DNA of 64,000 bases from Sulfuritalea sp. (lineage in GTDB: Bacteria; Pseudomonadota; Gammaproteobacteria; Burkholderiales; Rhodocyclaceae). Position numbers and translations under genes: made by a program. The DNA lies in NCBI GenBank assembly GCA_023229545.1, contig JALNZB010000014.1, positions 1 to 64,000 on the forward strand. The letters are read 5' to 3'. Positions 16,306 to 25,387 of this stretch are shown piece after piece (positions within the stretch are counted from its first letter, which is position 1; the number at the start of each line of letters is the position of its first letter). The notes beneath the pieces were generated by a model. That model was not told the origin of the DNA and searched no databases. It worked only from the letters and a program-made list of their open reading frames with translations.

Positions 16306-16701
16306 TTATTCGCTCGTGGCGTGGTGTTCGATGACGCGGTCGATGAATTTGCGCAGGAAGCCTTCGCTCTGGGCGCTGTGAAAGCGGTCGATTTCGACGC
16401 CCCGGCTGTAGGCGATTACCGTGGGGAAGCCGCGTACCTGGTGCCGTCCGGCGATGCGCATGTTTTCGTCGGCATCGACATTGGCCAGCAGGAAACCGCC
16501 GTTGTAGCTGCGCACGAGACGATCCAGCAGCGGCGTCAGCACGCGGCAGGGCGCGCACCAGTCGGCGCTGATGTCGACCAGCACCGGAGTTTCCTGCGAG
16601 CGAATGACCACGGCCTCGTCGAAATCTTCTTCAGTGACATCGAAGATCGTTGTCGTGCTGCCTGCCATCGTATTCATGCCAACGTGTTTCAAATGCATCA
16701 T
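16306..16701 (-). CDS. Thioredoxin-like protein with WCAPC active site
   Basis: 131 residues, one thioredoxin fold. The active site is WCAPCR (compare WCGPCK in TrxA at 59537), with the cis-Pro segment GFPTV. The start IFDVTEEDFDEAVVIRSQETPVLVDISADWCAPCR resembles the N-terminal domain of YbbN/CnoX, but the TPR part of that protein is missing. It probably acts in cytoplasmic thiol-disulfide exchange. ATG 16701 is followed at once by ATG 16698, both after an AAGGGA box. It lies between the helicase and methyltransferase genes on the same strand. Confidence 0.85.
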   Translation of the reverse strand: MMHLKHVGMNTMAGSTTTIFDVTEEDFDEAVVIRSQETPVLVDISADWCAPCRVLTPLLDRLVRSYNGGFLLANVDADENMRIAGRHQVRGFPTVIAYSRGVEIDRFHSAQSEGFLRKFIDRVIEHHATSE

Positions 16702-16728
16702 GCCTGTCCCTTGTATCTCAAACGTGTC

Positions 16729-17754
16729 TCAAACGCGCAGCAGCGCAATCTTCAACGGTGGCTGGCCGTCTGAACTCGGAAAATCGGCTTCCGGCATGAT
16801 CCATTCCATCTCACGAATCGGCCGGCCGGCCTTGGCGGCACTGCGCTGCAACTGATCCAGCCATGCATCGCGCCGCACATCGGCGACGTTGTTGGTGCAT
16901 ATCAGCGTGCCGCCTTCGCTGGTACACAACAGCGCCGGCTTGAACACGGAAGCGTAGTCATTGACCAGATCGACCACGCCGAAAGGGCTCTTGGCGTAGC
17001 GCGGCGGATCGAGGAACACCAGGTCGAAGGTCTGCGCGTCGAGCTTGGGGAAGGGCGGCATGACCTTGCCGCGCACTCGCTCTGGCTGGCCGATGCCGGC
17101 GTACTGGCGCATCGCGGCGAAGGCGTCGCACTTGACGAAGCGCGGGCGCACCGGCAGCTCGTTCAAGCGCGCATTCTCCTTGCCGATCATGATGCTGGAA
17201 TCGGCGAAATCGACATTGACGACGAAGCGCGCGCCGGCCTTCGCCGCCGCGACGCCGACGCCGCAGGTGTAGGCGAACAGATTCAGCAGCGATTTACCCG
17301 GCGCTTCCTGCATCACCCGTCGCCGCGCCGCGCGCAGATCGAGAAACAGCCACGGGTCCTGGCCGGCGTGGCGCCCGGCGATGCGGTAGGTGACGCCCAT
17401 TTCATGCACTTCGCGCGCCGCCATGGCGGCGGCGAGCTGATCGCCCGTCAGCGGATTGCCGATGCGCGAATTGGCGTGGCTGCGGTCGTTGTAGACCAAT
17501 GTCAATCCGGGCAGCCTGGCGGCGTAGAAAGCCTCCAGCGCAGCCAGCGTTTCCGGCGTCAGCGGGCTGTGAAAGCACTGCACCAGCAGCAGGTCGCCAT
17601 AACGGTCGATGGTCAGGCCGGGATGGCCTTCGACGCTGCCGTGGAACAGGCGGTAGGCGTCGGTCTGCTCGTCATGCAGGCGCGCCATGAGTTCAGCACG
17701 CGCATCGAGTGCGGCGGCAAGCAGGGGCAAAAGGGGCAGGGGGGCATCAGGCAT
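16729..17754 (-). CDS. RlmI-like class I rRNA methyltransferase
   Basis: 341 residues from ATG 17754 (MPDAPLPLL); the frame extends upstream without similarity. It contains a PUA-like/EEHEE N-terminal part (RLFHGSVEGHPGLTIDRYGDLLLVQ), then a Rossmann methyltransferase fold: LLNLFAYTCGVGVAAAKAGA (SAM loop), FVVNVDFADSS, and the catalytic-site strand DLVFLDPPRYAKS. This pattern matches the family that includes the 23S rRNA m5C1962 methyltransferase RlmI, although no catalytic Cys after DPP is evident, so the exact base and position modified are uncertain. Confidence 0.8.
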   Translation of the reverse strand: MPDAPLPLLPLLAAALDARAELMARLHDEQTDAYRLFHGSVEGHPGLTIDRYGDLLLVQCFHSPLTPETLAALEAFYAARLPGLTLVYNDRSHANSRIGNPLTGDQLAAAMAAREVHEMGVTYRIAGRHAGQDPWLFLDLRAARRRVMQEAPGKSLLNLFAYTCGVGVAAAKAGARFVVNVDFADSSIMIGKENARLNELPVRPRFVKCDAFAAMRQYAGIGQPERVRGKVMPPFPKLDAQTFDLVFLDPPRYAKSPFGVVDLVNDYASVFKPALLCTSEGGTLICTNNVADVRRDAWLDQLQRSAAKAGRPIREMEWIMPEADFPSSDGQPPLKIALLRV

Positions 17755-17840
17755 GGCGGTTTCTCGGCTAAGGCGGGGCGATTGCCGCAAGGCGGCGATC
17801 ACGGAAAGGGCGACATCTTACCCGCAAGCGCGTCTGCCAT

Positions 17841-17861
17841 CGCCGTGTCGTCAGCGCCGAC
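17841..17861 (-). repeat. 21-bp dispersed motif, copy 4 (one mismatch)
   Basis: One mismatch (GCTGACG), NN = AC. Intergenic, between the methyltransferase start and tRNA-His. Confidence 0.75.
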
Positions 17862-17949
17862 TATTGAAGGTCTTGATTCTTTTCCGGCCATCTTCCATAA
17901 TTCGCCCCTGCCCGACCGGGACTTTTCCGGGCGGCGCGCAGTTTCGGTG

Positions 17950-18025
17950 GTGGCCGTAGCTCAGTTGGTAGAGTCCTGGATTGTGATTCCAGTTGTCGTG
18001 GGTTCGAGCCCCATCGGTCACCCCA
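17950..18025 (+). tRNA. tRNA-His (GTG anticodon)
   Basis: A 76-nt cloverleaf. Acceptor stem GTGGCCG paired with CGGTCAC, anticodon loop ATTGTGATT (GTG), T-loop GGTTCGAGCCC, CCA encoded. The base before position 1 (17949) is G and position 73 is C, giving the extra G-1:C73 pair that marks tRNA-His. Confidence 0.95.
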
Positions 18026-18032
18026 CCCATTC

Positions 18033-18064
18033 AAGGGCTACAGGTTTTTTCCTGTAGCCCTTTT
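18033..18064. terminator. Bidirectional rho-independent terminator after tRNA-His
   Basis: Perfect stem AAGGGCTACAGG / CCTGTAGCCCTT with a T6 loop, followed by T on the plus strand and by A-to-T symmetric tails on the other. It separates tRNA-His from the convergent mtfA gene, whose stop abuts it. Confidence 0.88.
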
Positions 18065-18822
18065 CACTGGATCGGCGCCGGATCCTGCCGGTAGAACAGT
18101 TTGAGTTGCTCATAGACCTCCGGGTACTCGCCTTTGAGCAACTCCGGTGTTTCAAAAAAAGCTTCGCTGGTGACGGCGAAAAACTCGGTCGGCAACTCGG
18201 CGCCATAGGGGTCGAGCGGAGTGTTTTCGCCGCCATCGACGCGCCGCTGAAAGTCATTGAAAGCCGTACTCATGACCTCGATCCAGCGCCGCCGCGACAT
18301 GCCCTCATGCACCGGTGGCAGACCATCGGCTTCGCCGCTTTTCATGTCCAGCTTGTGGGCGAATTCGTGGATGACCACATTGATGCCGTCGGCGTCCTCG
18401 GGGTGATCGAACCAGGAGATCAGCACCGGGCCGCCGTACCAGGCTTCGCCCATGACCTCGTCGTCGTATTCGTGCACCACGCCGTCTTCGTCGAGCATCC
18501 GCCGCGGAATGACGAAATCACCCGGATAGACTACGATACCGACCCAGCCGGCATACCAGTCCAGCCCCAGATGCAGGATCGGCAGGCAGGCCTGAAGCGC
18601 GATGGCCAACTGGATGCTCGGCGTAAGTTGCAGCCCCTGCGCGCCGGTCCATTGCTTTTCGGCAATGAATTCGCGGGCAAGCTGGCGCAGGCGGGCGCGC
18701 TCGTCCGGCGTGAGGTGGCCGAGAAAAGGCAGGGCGCGTTCGATTTCATCCCATAGCGCGACGGGGATGACGAGGCGATCACCCTGGCGTTGGCGCCACC
18801 ATGCGGCAAGCTTGCGGAACAT
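18064..18822 (-). CDS. mtfA: M90-family zinc peptidase, MtfA-like
   Basis: 252 residues from ATG 18822 (MFRKLAAWWRQR); earlier in-frame codons show no similarity. The zinc-binding gluzincin-type motif HEFAHKLD is present, and the downstream SEAFFETPELL supplies the usual third-ligand Glu. The N-terminal LPFLGHLTPDERARLRQLAREFIAEK and the VYPGDFVIPRRMLDEDGVVHEYDDEVMGEAW stretch match MtfA. In E. coli MtfA binds the repressor Mlc and affects glucose PTS expression; in a betaproteobacterium that target may not exist. Cytosolic. Confidence 0.92.
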   Translation of the reverse strand: MFRKLAAWWRQRQGDRLVIPVALWDEIERALPFLGHLTPDERARLRQLAREFIAEKQWTGAQGLQLTPSIQLAIALQACLPILHLGLDWYAGWVGIVVYPGDFVIPRRMLDEDGVVHEYDDEVMGEAWYGGPVLISWFDHPEDADGINVVIHEFAHKLDMKSGEADGLPPVHEGMSRRRWIEVMSTAFNDFQRRVDGGENTPLDPYGAELPTEFFAVTSEAFFETPELLKGEYPEVYEQLKLFYRQDPAPIQ

Positions 18823-18965
18823 CCTGAAATCCCCGGTTCGGTGAATGCAATGGCGTGAAGGATAGTCGCGTTGGCGGTTGTCCACCGTCCCGCTGGTCCC
18901 ATTGCGCCATTATCCGTCCGGTAGAATGCGGGTTCGATTCCCTTTCAATGGAAGTGAGGTTCGCC

Positions 18966-19448
18966 ATGGAAAACAAATGCGCTGAAATGGTTTACGCATC
19001 ATCACTGGTAGCCGAAATGAGCGATGAGCAGAAGGCTGTTCTCGCGGGTCTCGTCACCTGCCGAAGTCTCAGTGACGCGGAAGTATTGATCCGCGAAGGT
19101 GAAGTCAGCAATGAACTCCATGTTGTCGTAAGCGGTGGCCTGGCTGTCACGCGGGATACGGCGGACGGCGAATGGGTCGTGTTGCATGTGCTGCGCTCCC
19201 GCGATCTGGCAGGCGAACTCGGCTTCCTCGACAATCAGCAACACAGCGCCACCTTGCGCGCGATGGGACCGACGCAAGTGTTCAGCCTTCGCCGCGACCG
19301 CCTCGAAGAGTTGATCAACACCCAGCCGATGATCGTTTATCTGACCATGCGCGCAATCATCCGCGAGGTGCACGGCATCCTGCGGCGGATGAACGTCCAG
19401 TATGTCGAGCTGACCAATTACATCTCCAAGCAGCACGGCCGCTACTGA
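18966..19448 (+). CDS. Cyclic nucleotide-binding domain protein without DNA-binding domain
   Basis: 160 residues from ATG 18966, chosen for the GTGAGG box six bases upstream. One cNMP-binding beta-barrel: EVLIREGEVSNELHVVVSGGLAVTR, then the phosphate-binding cassette region DLAGELGFLDNQQHSATLRA. An alpha-helical tail follows but no helix-turn-helix, so this is not a CRP-type regulator; a stand-alone sensor or adaptor is likely. Ligand unknown. A second short cNMP protein is encoded at 55346-55819. relA starts 53 bp downstream on the same strand. Confidence 0.85.
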   Translation: MENKCAEMVYASSLVAEMSDEQKAVLAGLVTCRSLSDAEVLIREGEVSNELHVVVSGGLAVTRDTADGEWVVLHVLRSRDLAGELGFLDNQQHSATLRAMGPTQVFSLRRDRLEELINTQPMIVYLTMRAIIREVHGILRRMNVQYVELTNYISKQHGRY

Positions 19449-19500
19449 CACGTGTTTTCGCGTCTTCAGGAAATCAAAGGGACCAAGCCCGAATAGGCCC

Positions 19501-21711
19501 ATGGTCTCCGTGGTGCATTCCCTTCAGCGGGCGAGTGGCGAAGCCGACGCGCTGTCGCAGTTGTGTCTCGGTCTTTCTGCGCCGGCAGCGGCCCGCGCCG
19601 CCGAGGCGCTGGCGCTGGCGCGCGAGGCCTACGGCGACAAGCTGCTCGGCACCGGCGAATCCATCCTGCAACACGCCCTTGGCATGGCGGTGATCGTGGC
19701 CTCGCTCGATCTCGATGCCGATGCGCGCATCGCCGCCTTGCTGTTCGCCGCCAGCGACCATGTCAAGGACTGCAATGAGCGGCTGAAAGTCGGCTTTGGC
19801 GACACGGCGGCAGGACTGGTGGCGGGGTTGTACCGGCTCGGCAAGCTGCGACCGCTGACGCGCGCTGCGGCTGGCGGCGGCGGGACCGGCGAAGGCGTGG
19901 CCGAGGTGAAGGCGCAGGCCGAAATCCTGCGCAAGATGCTGCTGGCCATGGTCGATGACATCCGCGTGGTGCTGCTGCGGCTCGCCAGCCGGGTGCAGAC
20001 CCTGCGTTTCCTCAACAACGCGCCCGGCGTCCAGCGCGAGGAAATGGCCAGGGAGAGCCTGCTGATCTACGCGCCGCTGGCCAATCGCCTGGGAATCTGG
20101 CATGTCAAGTGGGAACTCGAAGACCTGGCTTTCCGCTACCTGGAGCCGGAAACCTACAAGCGCATCGCCACCATGCTCGACGAAAAGCGCTCGGAGCGCG
20201 CGAGTTTCATCGATGGCGCGGTGGCGCGCCTGAAAGCGGAGATGGCCGCCGTCGGCGTGCGCGCCGAAGTCTATGGCCGACCGAAACACATCTTCAGCAT
20301 CTGGAACAAGATGCGCGGCAAGGACATCGAATTTTCGGAAGTTTATGACGTGCGCGCGGTGCGCATCATCGTCGATGAAGTCAAGGACTGCTATACGGCG
20401 CTGGGCATCGTCCATCATCTGTGGCAGCCGATTCACGGCGAATTCGACGACTACATTTCGCATCCCAAGGGCAATTTCTACCGTTCCCTGCACACCGCCG
20501 TCGAGGCCGAGGACGGTCGTGCGCTGGAGGTGCAGATTCGCACCCGCGAGATGCACGATCATGCCGAGCTGGGCGTCGCCGCCCACTGGCGCTACAAGGA
20601 ATCCGGCAGCTCGGTCAAGGCCGGCGGCGCCTACGAGGACAAGATTTCCTGGCTGCGGCAGTTATTGTCGTGGCGCGACGAAATCGCCGATTCGGCCGAA
20701 TGGGTGCAGCAGTTCAAGCGCGCCGCGCTGGACGACACGATCTACGTGCTGACGCCGCAGGACAAAGTCATCGACCTGCCGCGCGGCGCCACAGCGCTGG
20801 ATTTCGCCTACCGGCTGCATACCGATCTCGGCCACCGCTGTCGCGGAGCCAAGATAGACGGCCACATGGCCTCGCTCAACACGCCGCTGAAAAACGGCCA
20901 GCGCGTCGAGATCGTCGCGCTCAAGAGCGGCGGCCCGTCGCGCGACTGGCTGAATCCGGCGCAGGGCTACCTCGCCACGCATCGCGCGCGCTCGAAGGTC
21001 AAGCAGTGGTTTGCGGCGCAGGACGAGGCCGAACTGCTGACGCAGGGACGCAGCCTGGTCACCCGCGAGTTGCAGCGCGAAGGACAGAGCCAGGCCAATG
21101 TCGATGAACTGGCGGTCAAGCTCGGGCTGAAAAGCGCCGAGGCGCTGTATCTGGCCGCCGCGCGCGGCGAAGTCGGCATGCGCGCCATCGACGTGGCCTT
21201 GCGCGGCGGCGCCGAACCGTTGCCGCCCGAGCCTGAAATCCATACCCGCAAGAGCCAGAGCCGAGCCGGCGACAGCCGGATTCTGGTGGTCGGCGTGGAC
21301 AAGTTGCTGACGCAGGTGGGAACGTGCTGCAAGCCGATGCCGCCGGATGCCATCACCGGCTTCGTCACGCGCGGCAAGGGCATCTCGATCCACCGCGTGG
21401 ACTGCGTCAACTTCCGCAACATGGCGGCGCGCAATCCGGAGCGCGTGATCAGCGCCGAATGGGGCGCCCAGTCGGATGCCGTCTATCCGGTCGACCTGGT
21501 GGTCGACGCGACGGATCGGCAAGGCCTGCTGCGCGACATCTCCGACATCCTGTCGCGCGAGAAAATCAATGTCACGGCGGTCAGGACGCAGTCCAGGGGC
21601 GGCGCGGCATACATGAGTTTCACGGTAGAGCTGTCTGGCACGACAGCCCTGCAAAAGGCCTTGACGCTGTTGCGCGAGGTGCCGGGAGTGATCAGCGCGC
21701 GGCGGCGTTAG
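19501..21711 (+). CDS. relA: GTP pyrophosphokinase (ppGpp synthetase I), RelA
   Basis: Makes (p)ppGpp on stalled ribosomes. 736 residues in RelA order: a pseudo-hydrolase domain where the HD pair is replaced (LLFAASDHVKD), the synthetase with GRPKHIFSIWNKM and the EXDD motif HGEFDDYI that marks monofunctional synthetases, a TGS domain (YVLTPQDKVIDLPRGATALDFAY), a zinc-finger/conserved-Cys domain (GTCCKPMPPDAITGF) and a C-terminal ACT domain. The missing HD residues imply no hydrolase activity, so a separate SpoT should exist elsewhere. DksA, its partner at RNA polymerase, is encoded at 62228. Confidence 0.95.
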   Translation: MVSVVHSLQRASGEADALSQLCLGLSAPAAARAAEALALAREAYGDKLLGTGESILQHALGMAVIVASLDLDADARIAALLFAASDHVKDCNERLKVGFGDTAAGLVAGLYRLGKLRPLTRAAAGGGGTGEGVAEVKAQAEILRKMLLAMVDDIRVVLLRLASRVQTLRFLNNAPGVQREEMARESLLIYAPLANRLGIWHVKWELEDLAFRYLEPETYKRIATMLDEKRSERASFIDGAVARLKAEMAAVGVRAEVYGRPKHIFSIWNKMRGKDIEFSEVYDVRAVRIIVDEVKDCYTALGIVHHLWQPIHGEFDDYISHPKGNFYRSLHTAVEAEDGRALEVQIRTREMHDHAELGVAAHWRYKESGSSVKAGGAYEDKISWLRQLLSWRDEIADSAEWVQQFKRAALDDTIYVLTPQDKVIDLPRGATALDFAYRLHTDLGHRCRGAKIDGHMASLNTPLKNGQRVEIVALKSGGPSRDWLNPAQGYLATHRARSKVKQWFAAQDEAELLTQGRSLVTRELQREGQSQANVDELAVKLGLKSAEALYLAAARGEVGMRAIDVALRGGAEPLPPEPEIHTRKSQSRAGDSRILVVGVDKLLTQVGTCCKPMPPDAITGFVTRGKGISIHRVDCVNFRNMAARNPERVISAEWGAQSDAVYPVDLVVDATDRQGLLRDISDILSREKINVTAVRTQSRGGAAYMSFTVELSGTTALQKALTLLREVPGVISARRR

Positions 21712-21810
21712 CGTCTGGGAGAAGCCGACTTCCGCATTCCCCCTTGATATGTGAAAGTCATGGGTGGTTTGATCAGCGCGGACGATTGTCAGGGAAGTGG
21801 AATAGATGCT

Positions 21811-22041
21811 TTATCTATCGTCTTTCCTTCGTTTCAGATTGCGTTGATCCGTGGGGCCATCCATATTTTCCCTGAGAGAAGACCTGAGGGCTGCGAGAGT
21901 GCTGTCTATTACTTGTATAACCTCAAAACACTCCGCTTTTTTCTTCTCATCGATAGCCGCCTGGAGTTTCTCGATGTTTATTCTGATTCTGCTGATCTTT
22001 CCCCGCCAATAGTATTCGGCATCTGTTAAATCTGCTGACAT
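21811..22041 (-). CDS. Small hypothetical protein
   Basis: A possible 76-residue product from ATG 22041 (MSADLTDAEYYWRGKI); a TTG at 22089 would add 16 residues. The sequence is charged and helical, with a predicted coiled-coil-like stretch (RIRINIEKLQAAIDEKKKAECFEVIQVIDSTLAAL). No family recognised and no good ribosome-binding site seen. The region 21712-22228 around it has lower G+C than the neighbours and otherwise shows nothing. Confidence 0.4.
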   Translation of the reverse strand: MSADLTDAEYYWRGKISRIRINIEKLQAAIDEKKKAECFEVIQVIDSTLAALRSSLRENMDGPTDQRNLKRRKDDR

Positions 22042-22228
22042 AATTTTAAAATTTATTGAAATGTTGAACTCATCTGGAATTTTTGCCAAACGAGCCAGGA
22101 AATAAGACTTTTTCTTCGCAAAAGGGATAGGAAATCCAATGGCACCTCGGGCGAGTATGGCTGACGCCGGGTGCCGCAGTCAATCGCCGATTTCGCGTCA
22201 GTTCTCTACTTTCCCCTTATCGTTCATG

Positions 22229-22990
22229 TCAGACCACCCGCGCGGCAAGGCGGCCCAGATGCAGGCGGGGCAGGGCGGCATGCAGCCGCTCCAGGTGGGC
22301 CGAGGCGTGCAGGTGCAGCGTGCCGCTGCCGTGGGCCAGGCGACCGGCCAGGCGCTGGGTCTGGCGTGCCACGGCGTCGGCGACATCGACCAGTTGCGCG
22401 CGCGCGCCGACGATTTCCGTCAGCAGCGGGGCGAGAAAGCTGTAATGCGTGCAGCCCAGCACGATGCGGTCGACGCCCTTTTCCAGCAGCGGTTCGATGC
22501 GGGCGCGGGCATCGGTCGCCAGCGCCGGATCGTCGAGTTGCAGCATCTCGACATGCGTGGCCCAGCCGGGGCAAGGCTCGACGAAGACCTCGACATGGCC
22601 GGCGTGGTCGCGGATCAGGTGTTGCAGGCGCGGGCTGCGGGCGGTGGCTTCGGTCGTCAGCACCGCGATGCGGCCGGTCCTGGTGTCCTGTGCCGCCGGC
22701 TTGATGCCGGGTTCGACGCCGACCACCGGGATGCCGGGATGCGCGGCGCGCAGGGCCTGCACCGCAGTGGCGGTGGCGGTGTTGCAGGCCACCACCAGCA
22801 GGCCGCAGCCGGCATCCGCCAGATGTTGGCCGATGGCCAGCACGCGGCCCTGAATCTGTTCTTCGCTCTTGTTGCCGTAGGGTACGTGGGCGGTGTCGGC
22901 GAAGTAGCTGAAGTCGGCTTGCGGCAGCGCATCGACCAGCGCCGCCAATACCGAGAGGCCGCCGAGGCCGGAATCAAAGACGCCGATCAT
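22229..22990 (-). CDS. murI: Glutamate racemase
   Basis: Provides D-glutamate for peptidoglycan. 253 residues. Both catalytic cysteines are seen in context: VVACNTATATAVQALR and VLGCTHYSFL. The N-terminal substrate loop reads IGVFDSGLGGLSVL and is followed by FADTAHVPYGNKS. The C-terminus is slightly shorter than in many homologues. It lies downstream of the fumarase gene on the same strand; the short gap holds one exact copy of the 21-bp motif. Confidence 0.96.
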   Translation of the reverse strand: MIGVFDSGLGGLSVLAALVDALPQADFSYFADTAHVPYGNKSEEQIQGRVLAIGQHLADAGCGLLVVACNTATATAVQALRAAHPGIPVVGVEPGIKPAAQDTRTGRIAVLTTEATARSPRLQHLIRDHAGHVEVFVEPCPGWATHVEMLQLDDPALATDARARIEPLLEKGVDRIVLGCTHYSFLAPLLTEIVGARAQLVDVADAVARQTQRLAGRLAHGSGTLHLHASAHLERLHAALPRLHLGRLAARVV

Positions 22991-22999
22991 GACGCAGGA

Positions 23000-23020
23000 G
23001 TCGGCGCTGGCGATACGGCG
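23000..23020 (+). repeat. 21-bp dispersed motif, copy 5 (exact)
   Basis: Exact, NN = AT, preceded by GGA. It occupies the 54-bp gap between fumarase and murI, opposite in orientation to both genes. Confidence 0.85.
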
Positions 23021-23044
23021 ATCAGTATCTCGTCTGGGCGGAAA

Positions 23045-24577
23045 TCAGGCGACCTTGACCGGAATCCCGCCGATTTTTGCCTTCCATTCCGCTGGCCCGG
23101 TGATGTGCACCGAGGTGCCCAGCGAATCGACGGCGACGGTGACCGGCATGTCTTTCACGTCGAACTCGTAGATGGCTTCCATGCCGAGGTCGGCAAAACC
23201 GACGACCTTGGCCGACTGGATCGCCTTGGCGACGAGGTAGGCGGCGCCGCCGACGGCCATCAGGTAGGCCGACTTGTTGTCCTTGATCGCCTCGATGGCG
23301 GTCGGGCCGCGCTCGGACTTGCCGATCATGGAAATCAGGCCGGTCTGTTCCAGCATCATGCGGGTGAACTTGTCCATCCGCGTCGCGGTGGTGGGGCCGG
23401 CGGGGCCCATGACTTCGTCCCTGACCGGATCGACCGGGCCGACGTAGTAGATGACGCGGTTGGTGAAGTCCACCGGGAGCTTTTCGCCCTTCGCCAGCAT
23501 GTCGGCGATGCGCTTGTGGGCGGCGTCGCGACCGGTGAGCATCTTGCCGTTGAGCAATAGCTTTTGCCCCGGCGTCCAGGCGGCGACTTGTGCCTTGCTC
23601 AGGCTGTTCAGGTCGACGCGGGTAGCCGTCGCGGCGTCGGCCTGCCAGGTGACCTTGGGCCAGTCTTCCAGGCTGGGCGGCTGCAATTTGGCCGGGCCGG
23701 AGCCGTCGAGTTCAAAGTGGATGTGGCGCGTCGCGGCGCAGTTGGGGATCAGCGCCACCGGCAGGTTGGCGGCGTGCGTCGGGTAGTCGAGCACCTTGAC
23801 GTCAAGCACCGTGGTCAGGCCACCGAGACCCTGCGCGCCGATGCCGAGGGCATTGACCTTTTCGTAGAGTTCGAGCCGCAGTTCTTCGGCGCGCACGAGC
23901 TTTTCGCCGCGCGCCGCTTTTTCCTTGAGTTCATGGATGTCCACCGGCGCCATGATGGCTTCCTTGGCCAGCAGCATGGCCTTTTCCGGCGTACCGCCAA
24001 TGCCGACTCCCAGGATGCCCGGTGGGCACCAGCCGGCGCCCATGGTCGGCACGGTTTTGAGTATCCATTCGACCAGGTCGTCGGAGGGGTTGAGCATGGC
24101 GAACTTGGCCTTCGCCTCAGAGCCGCCGCCCTTGGCGGCGCAGATGACCTCGACATGGTTGCCGGGAACGATTTCGTAATGCACCACGGCCGGGGTGTTG
24201 TCCTTGGTGTTCCTGCGGGTGCCGGCGGGGTCGGCCAGCACCGAGGCGCGCAGCGGATTGTCGGGGTTGGCGTAGGCGCGGCGGACGCCTTCATTGACCA
24301 TTTCCTGCACCGAGAGCGTGGCGTCCCACTGCACCTGCATGCCGACCTTGAGGAACACCAGGGCGATGCCGGTGTCCTGACAAATGGGGCGATGGCCCTC
24401 GGCCGACATGCGGCTGTTGGTCAGAATCTGGGCAATGGCGTCCTTGGCGGCGGGCGACTCCTCGCGCTCGTAAGCCGCGCCGAGCGCCTTGATGTAATCG
24501 AGCGGATGGTAGTAGCTGATGAACTGGAAGGCGTCGGCGATGGACTGGACGAAATCGTCCTGGCGGATGGTGGTCAT
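23045..24577 (-). CDS. fumA: Class I fumarate hydratase (iron-sulfur type)
   Basis: Hydrates fumarate to malate in the TCA cycle using an oxygen-sensitive [4Fe-4S] cluster. 510 residues. Three cluster cysteines fit RPICQDTG, LIPNCAATRH and the later cluster region; the GPTTATRMDKFTRMML segment and the family motif KGGGSEAKAKFAM are visible. It probably forms a transcription unit with murI downstream and yqhA 18 bp upstream. The gene name follows E. coli; the organism may also carry fumC. Confidence 0.93.
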   Translation of the reverse strand: MTTIRQDDFVQSIADAFQFISYYHPLDYIKALGAAYEREESPAAKDAIAQILTNSRMSAEGHRPICQDTGIALVFLKVGMQVQWDATLSVQEMVNEGVRRAYANPDNPLRASVLADPAGTRRNTKDNTPAVVHYEIVPGNHVEVICAAKGGGSEAKAKFAMLNPSDDLVEWILKTVPTMGAGWCPPGILGVGIGGTPEKAMLLAKEAIMAPVDIHELKEKAARGEKLVRAEELRLELYEKVNALGIGAQGLGGLTTVLDVKVLDYPTHAANLPVALIPNCAATRHIHFELDGSGPAKLQPPSLEDWPKVTWQADAATATRVDLNSLSKAQVAAWTPGQKLLLNGKMLTGRDAAHKRIADMLAKGEKLPVDFTNRVIYYVGPVDPVRDEVMGPAGPTTATRMDKFTRMMLEQTGLISMIGKSERGPTAIEAIKDNKSAYLMAVGGAAYLVAKAIQSAKVVGFADLGMEAIYEFDVKDMPVTVAVDSLGTSVHITGPAEWKAKIGGIPVKVA

Positions 24578-24595
24578 GGCAACTCCGATGGTGGT

Positions 24596-25114
24596 TTAGT
24601 GTTTTCCCTCGGCCAGGGTCTGCATCATGATCTTGTCCGTGTAGGCGATGGCGATGGCGGAAAACAGGAAGGCGACGTGGATGGCGATCTGCGCGACGAT
24701 GACACGGTCTTCGACGTGCGGGGCGTTGATGAAGGTGCGCAGCAGGTGTATCGACGAAATGCTGATCAGGGCGACCGCCAGCTTGACCTTGAGCACGCCG
24801 GCATTGACGTGGGAGAGCCATTCCGGCTGGTCGGGGTGCCCCTCCAGGTCGAGCCGCGAGACGAAGGTTTCATAGCCGCCGATGATGACCATGATCAGCA
24901 GGTTGGCGATCATCACCACGTCGATCAGTCCCAGCACGATGAGCATGACCTCGTTTTCGCTGAGGCTGCCGGCCTTGGTCACCAGCAGCGCCAGTTCGTG
25001 CATGAACTGGTACACATAGACGGCCTGCGCGACGATCAGCCCGAGATATAGCGGGGCTTGCAGCCAGCGGCTTCCGAATATGAAAAACTCCAGTGGTTTG
25101 ATGATTTTGTTCAT
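24596..25114 (-). CDS. UPF0114 / YqhA family membrane protein
   Basis: 172 residues with four membrane helices (about 17-36, 55-80, 108-127, 138-158). The opening FIFGSRWLQAPLYLGL and the GGYETFVSRLDLEGHPDQPEWL stretch are characteristic of YqhA/UPF0114. Function unknown; inner membrane. It precedes the fumarase gene by 18 bp and diverges from acs. Confidence 0.92.
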   Translation of the reverse strand: MNKIIKPLEFFIFGSRWLQAPLYLGLIVAQAVYVYQFMHELALLVTKAGSLSENEVMLIVLGLIDVVMIANLLIMVIIGGYETFVSRLDLEGHPDQPEWLSHVNAGVLKVKLAVALISISSIHLLRTFINAPHVEDRVIVAQIAIHVAFLFSAIAIAYTDKIMMQTLAEGKH

Positions 25115-25387
25115 GGCGGGCGGACTACAGTGGTGCGGGGCGGCAATATTACCCCACCCAGGAGCCAGGGGGGGATGCCCGGCAGCCGCGTAAGCCGCAT
25201 GTAAGGCACTTTCGCTTTAATCCGGAAGCAAGCAAAAATAATAGAATTGCCGAAGAATGCAGTCATCACTGGCGGCGGTTTCGTGTCCCGGCAGGAAGCG
25301 GGTCCGCCTGCAGGCTGCCCGACCAACGCGGCTGAAGATCATAGTCATCCGGATTTCATCCGGTTACATGCGAGAGGAGTGGTGTCA

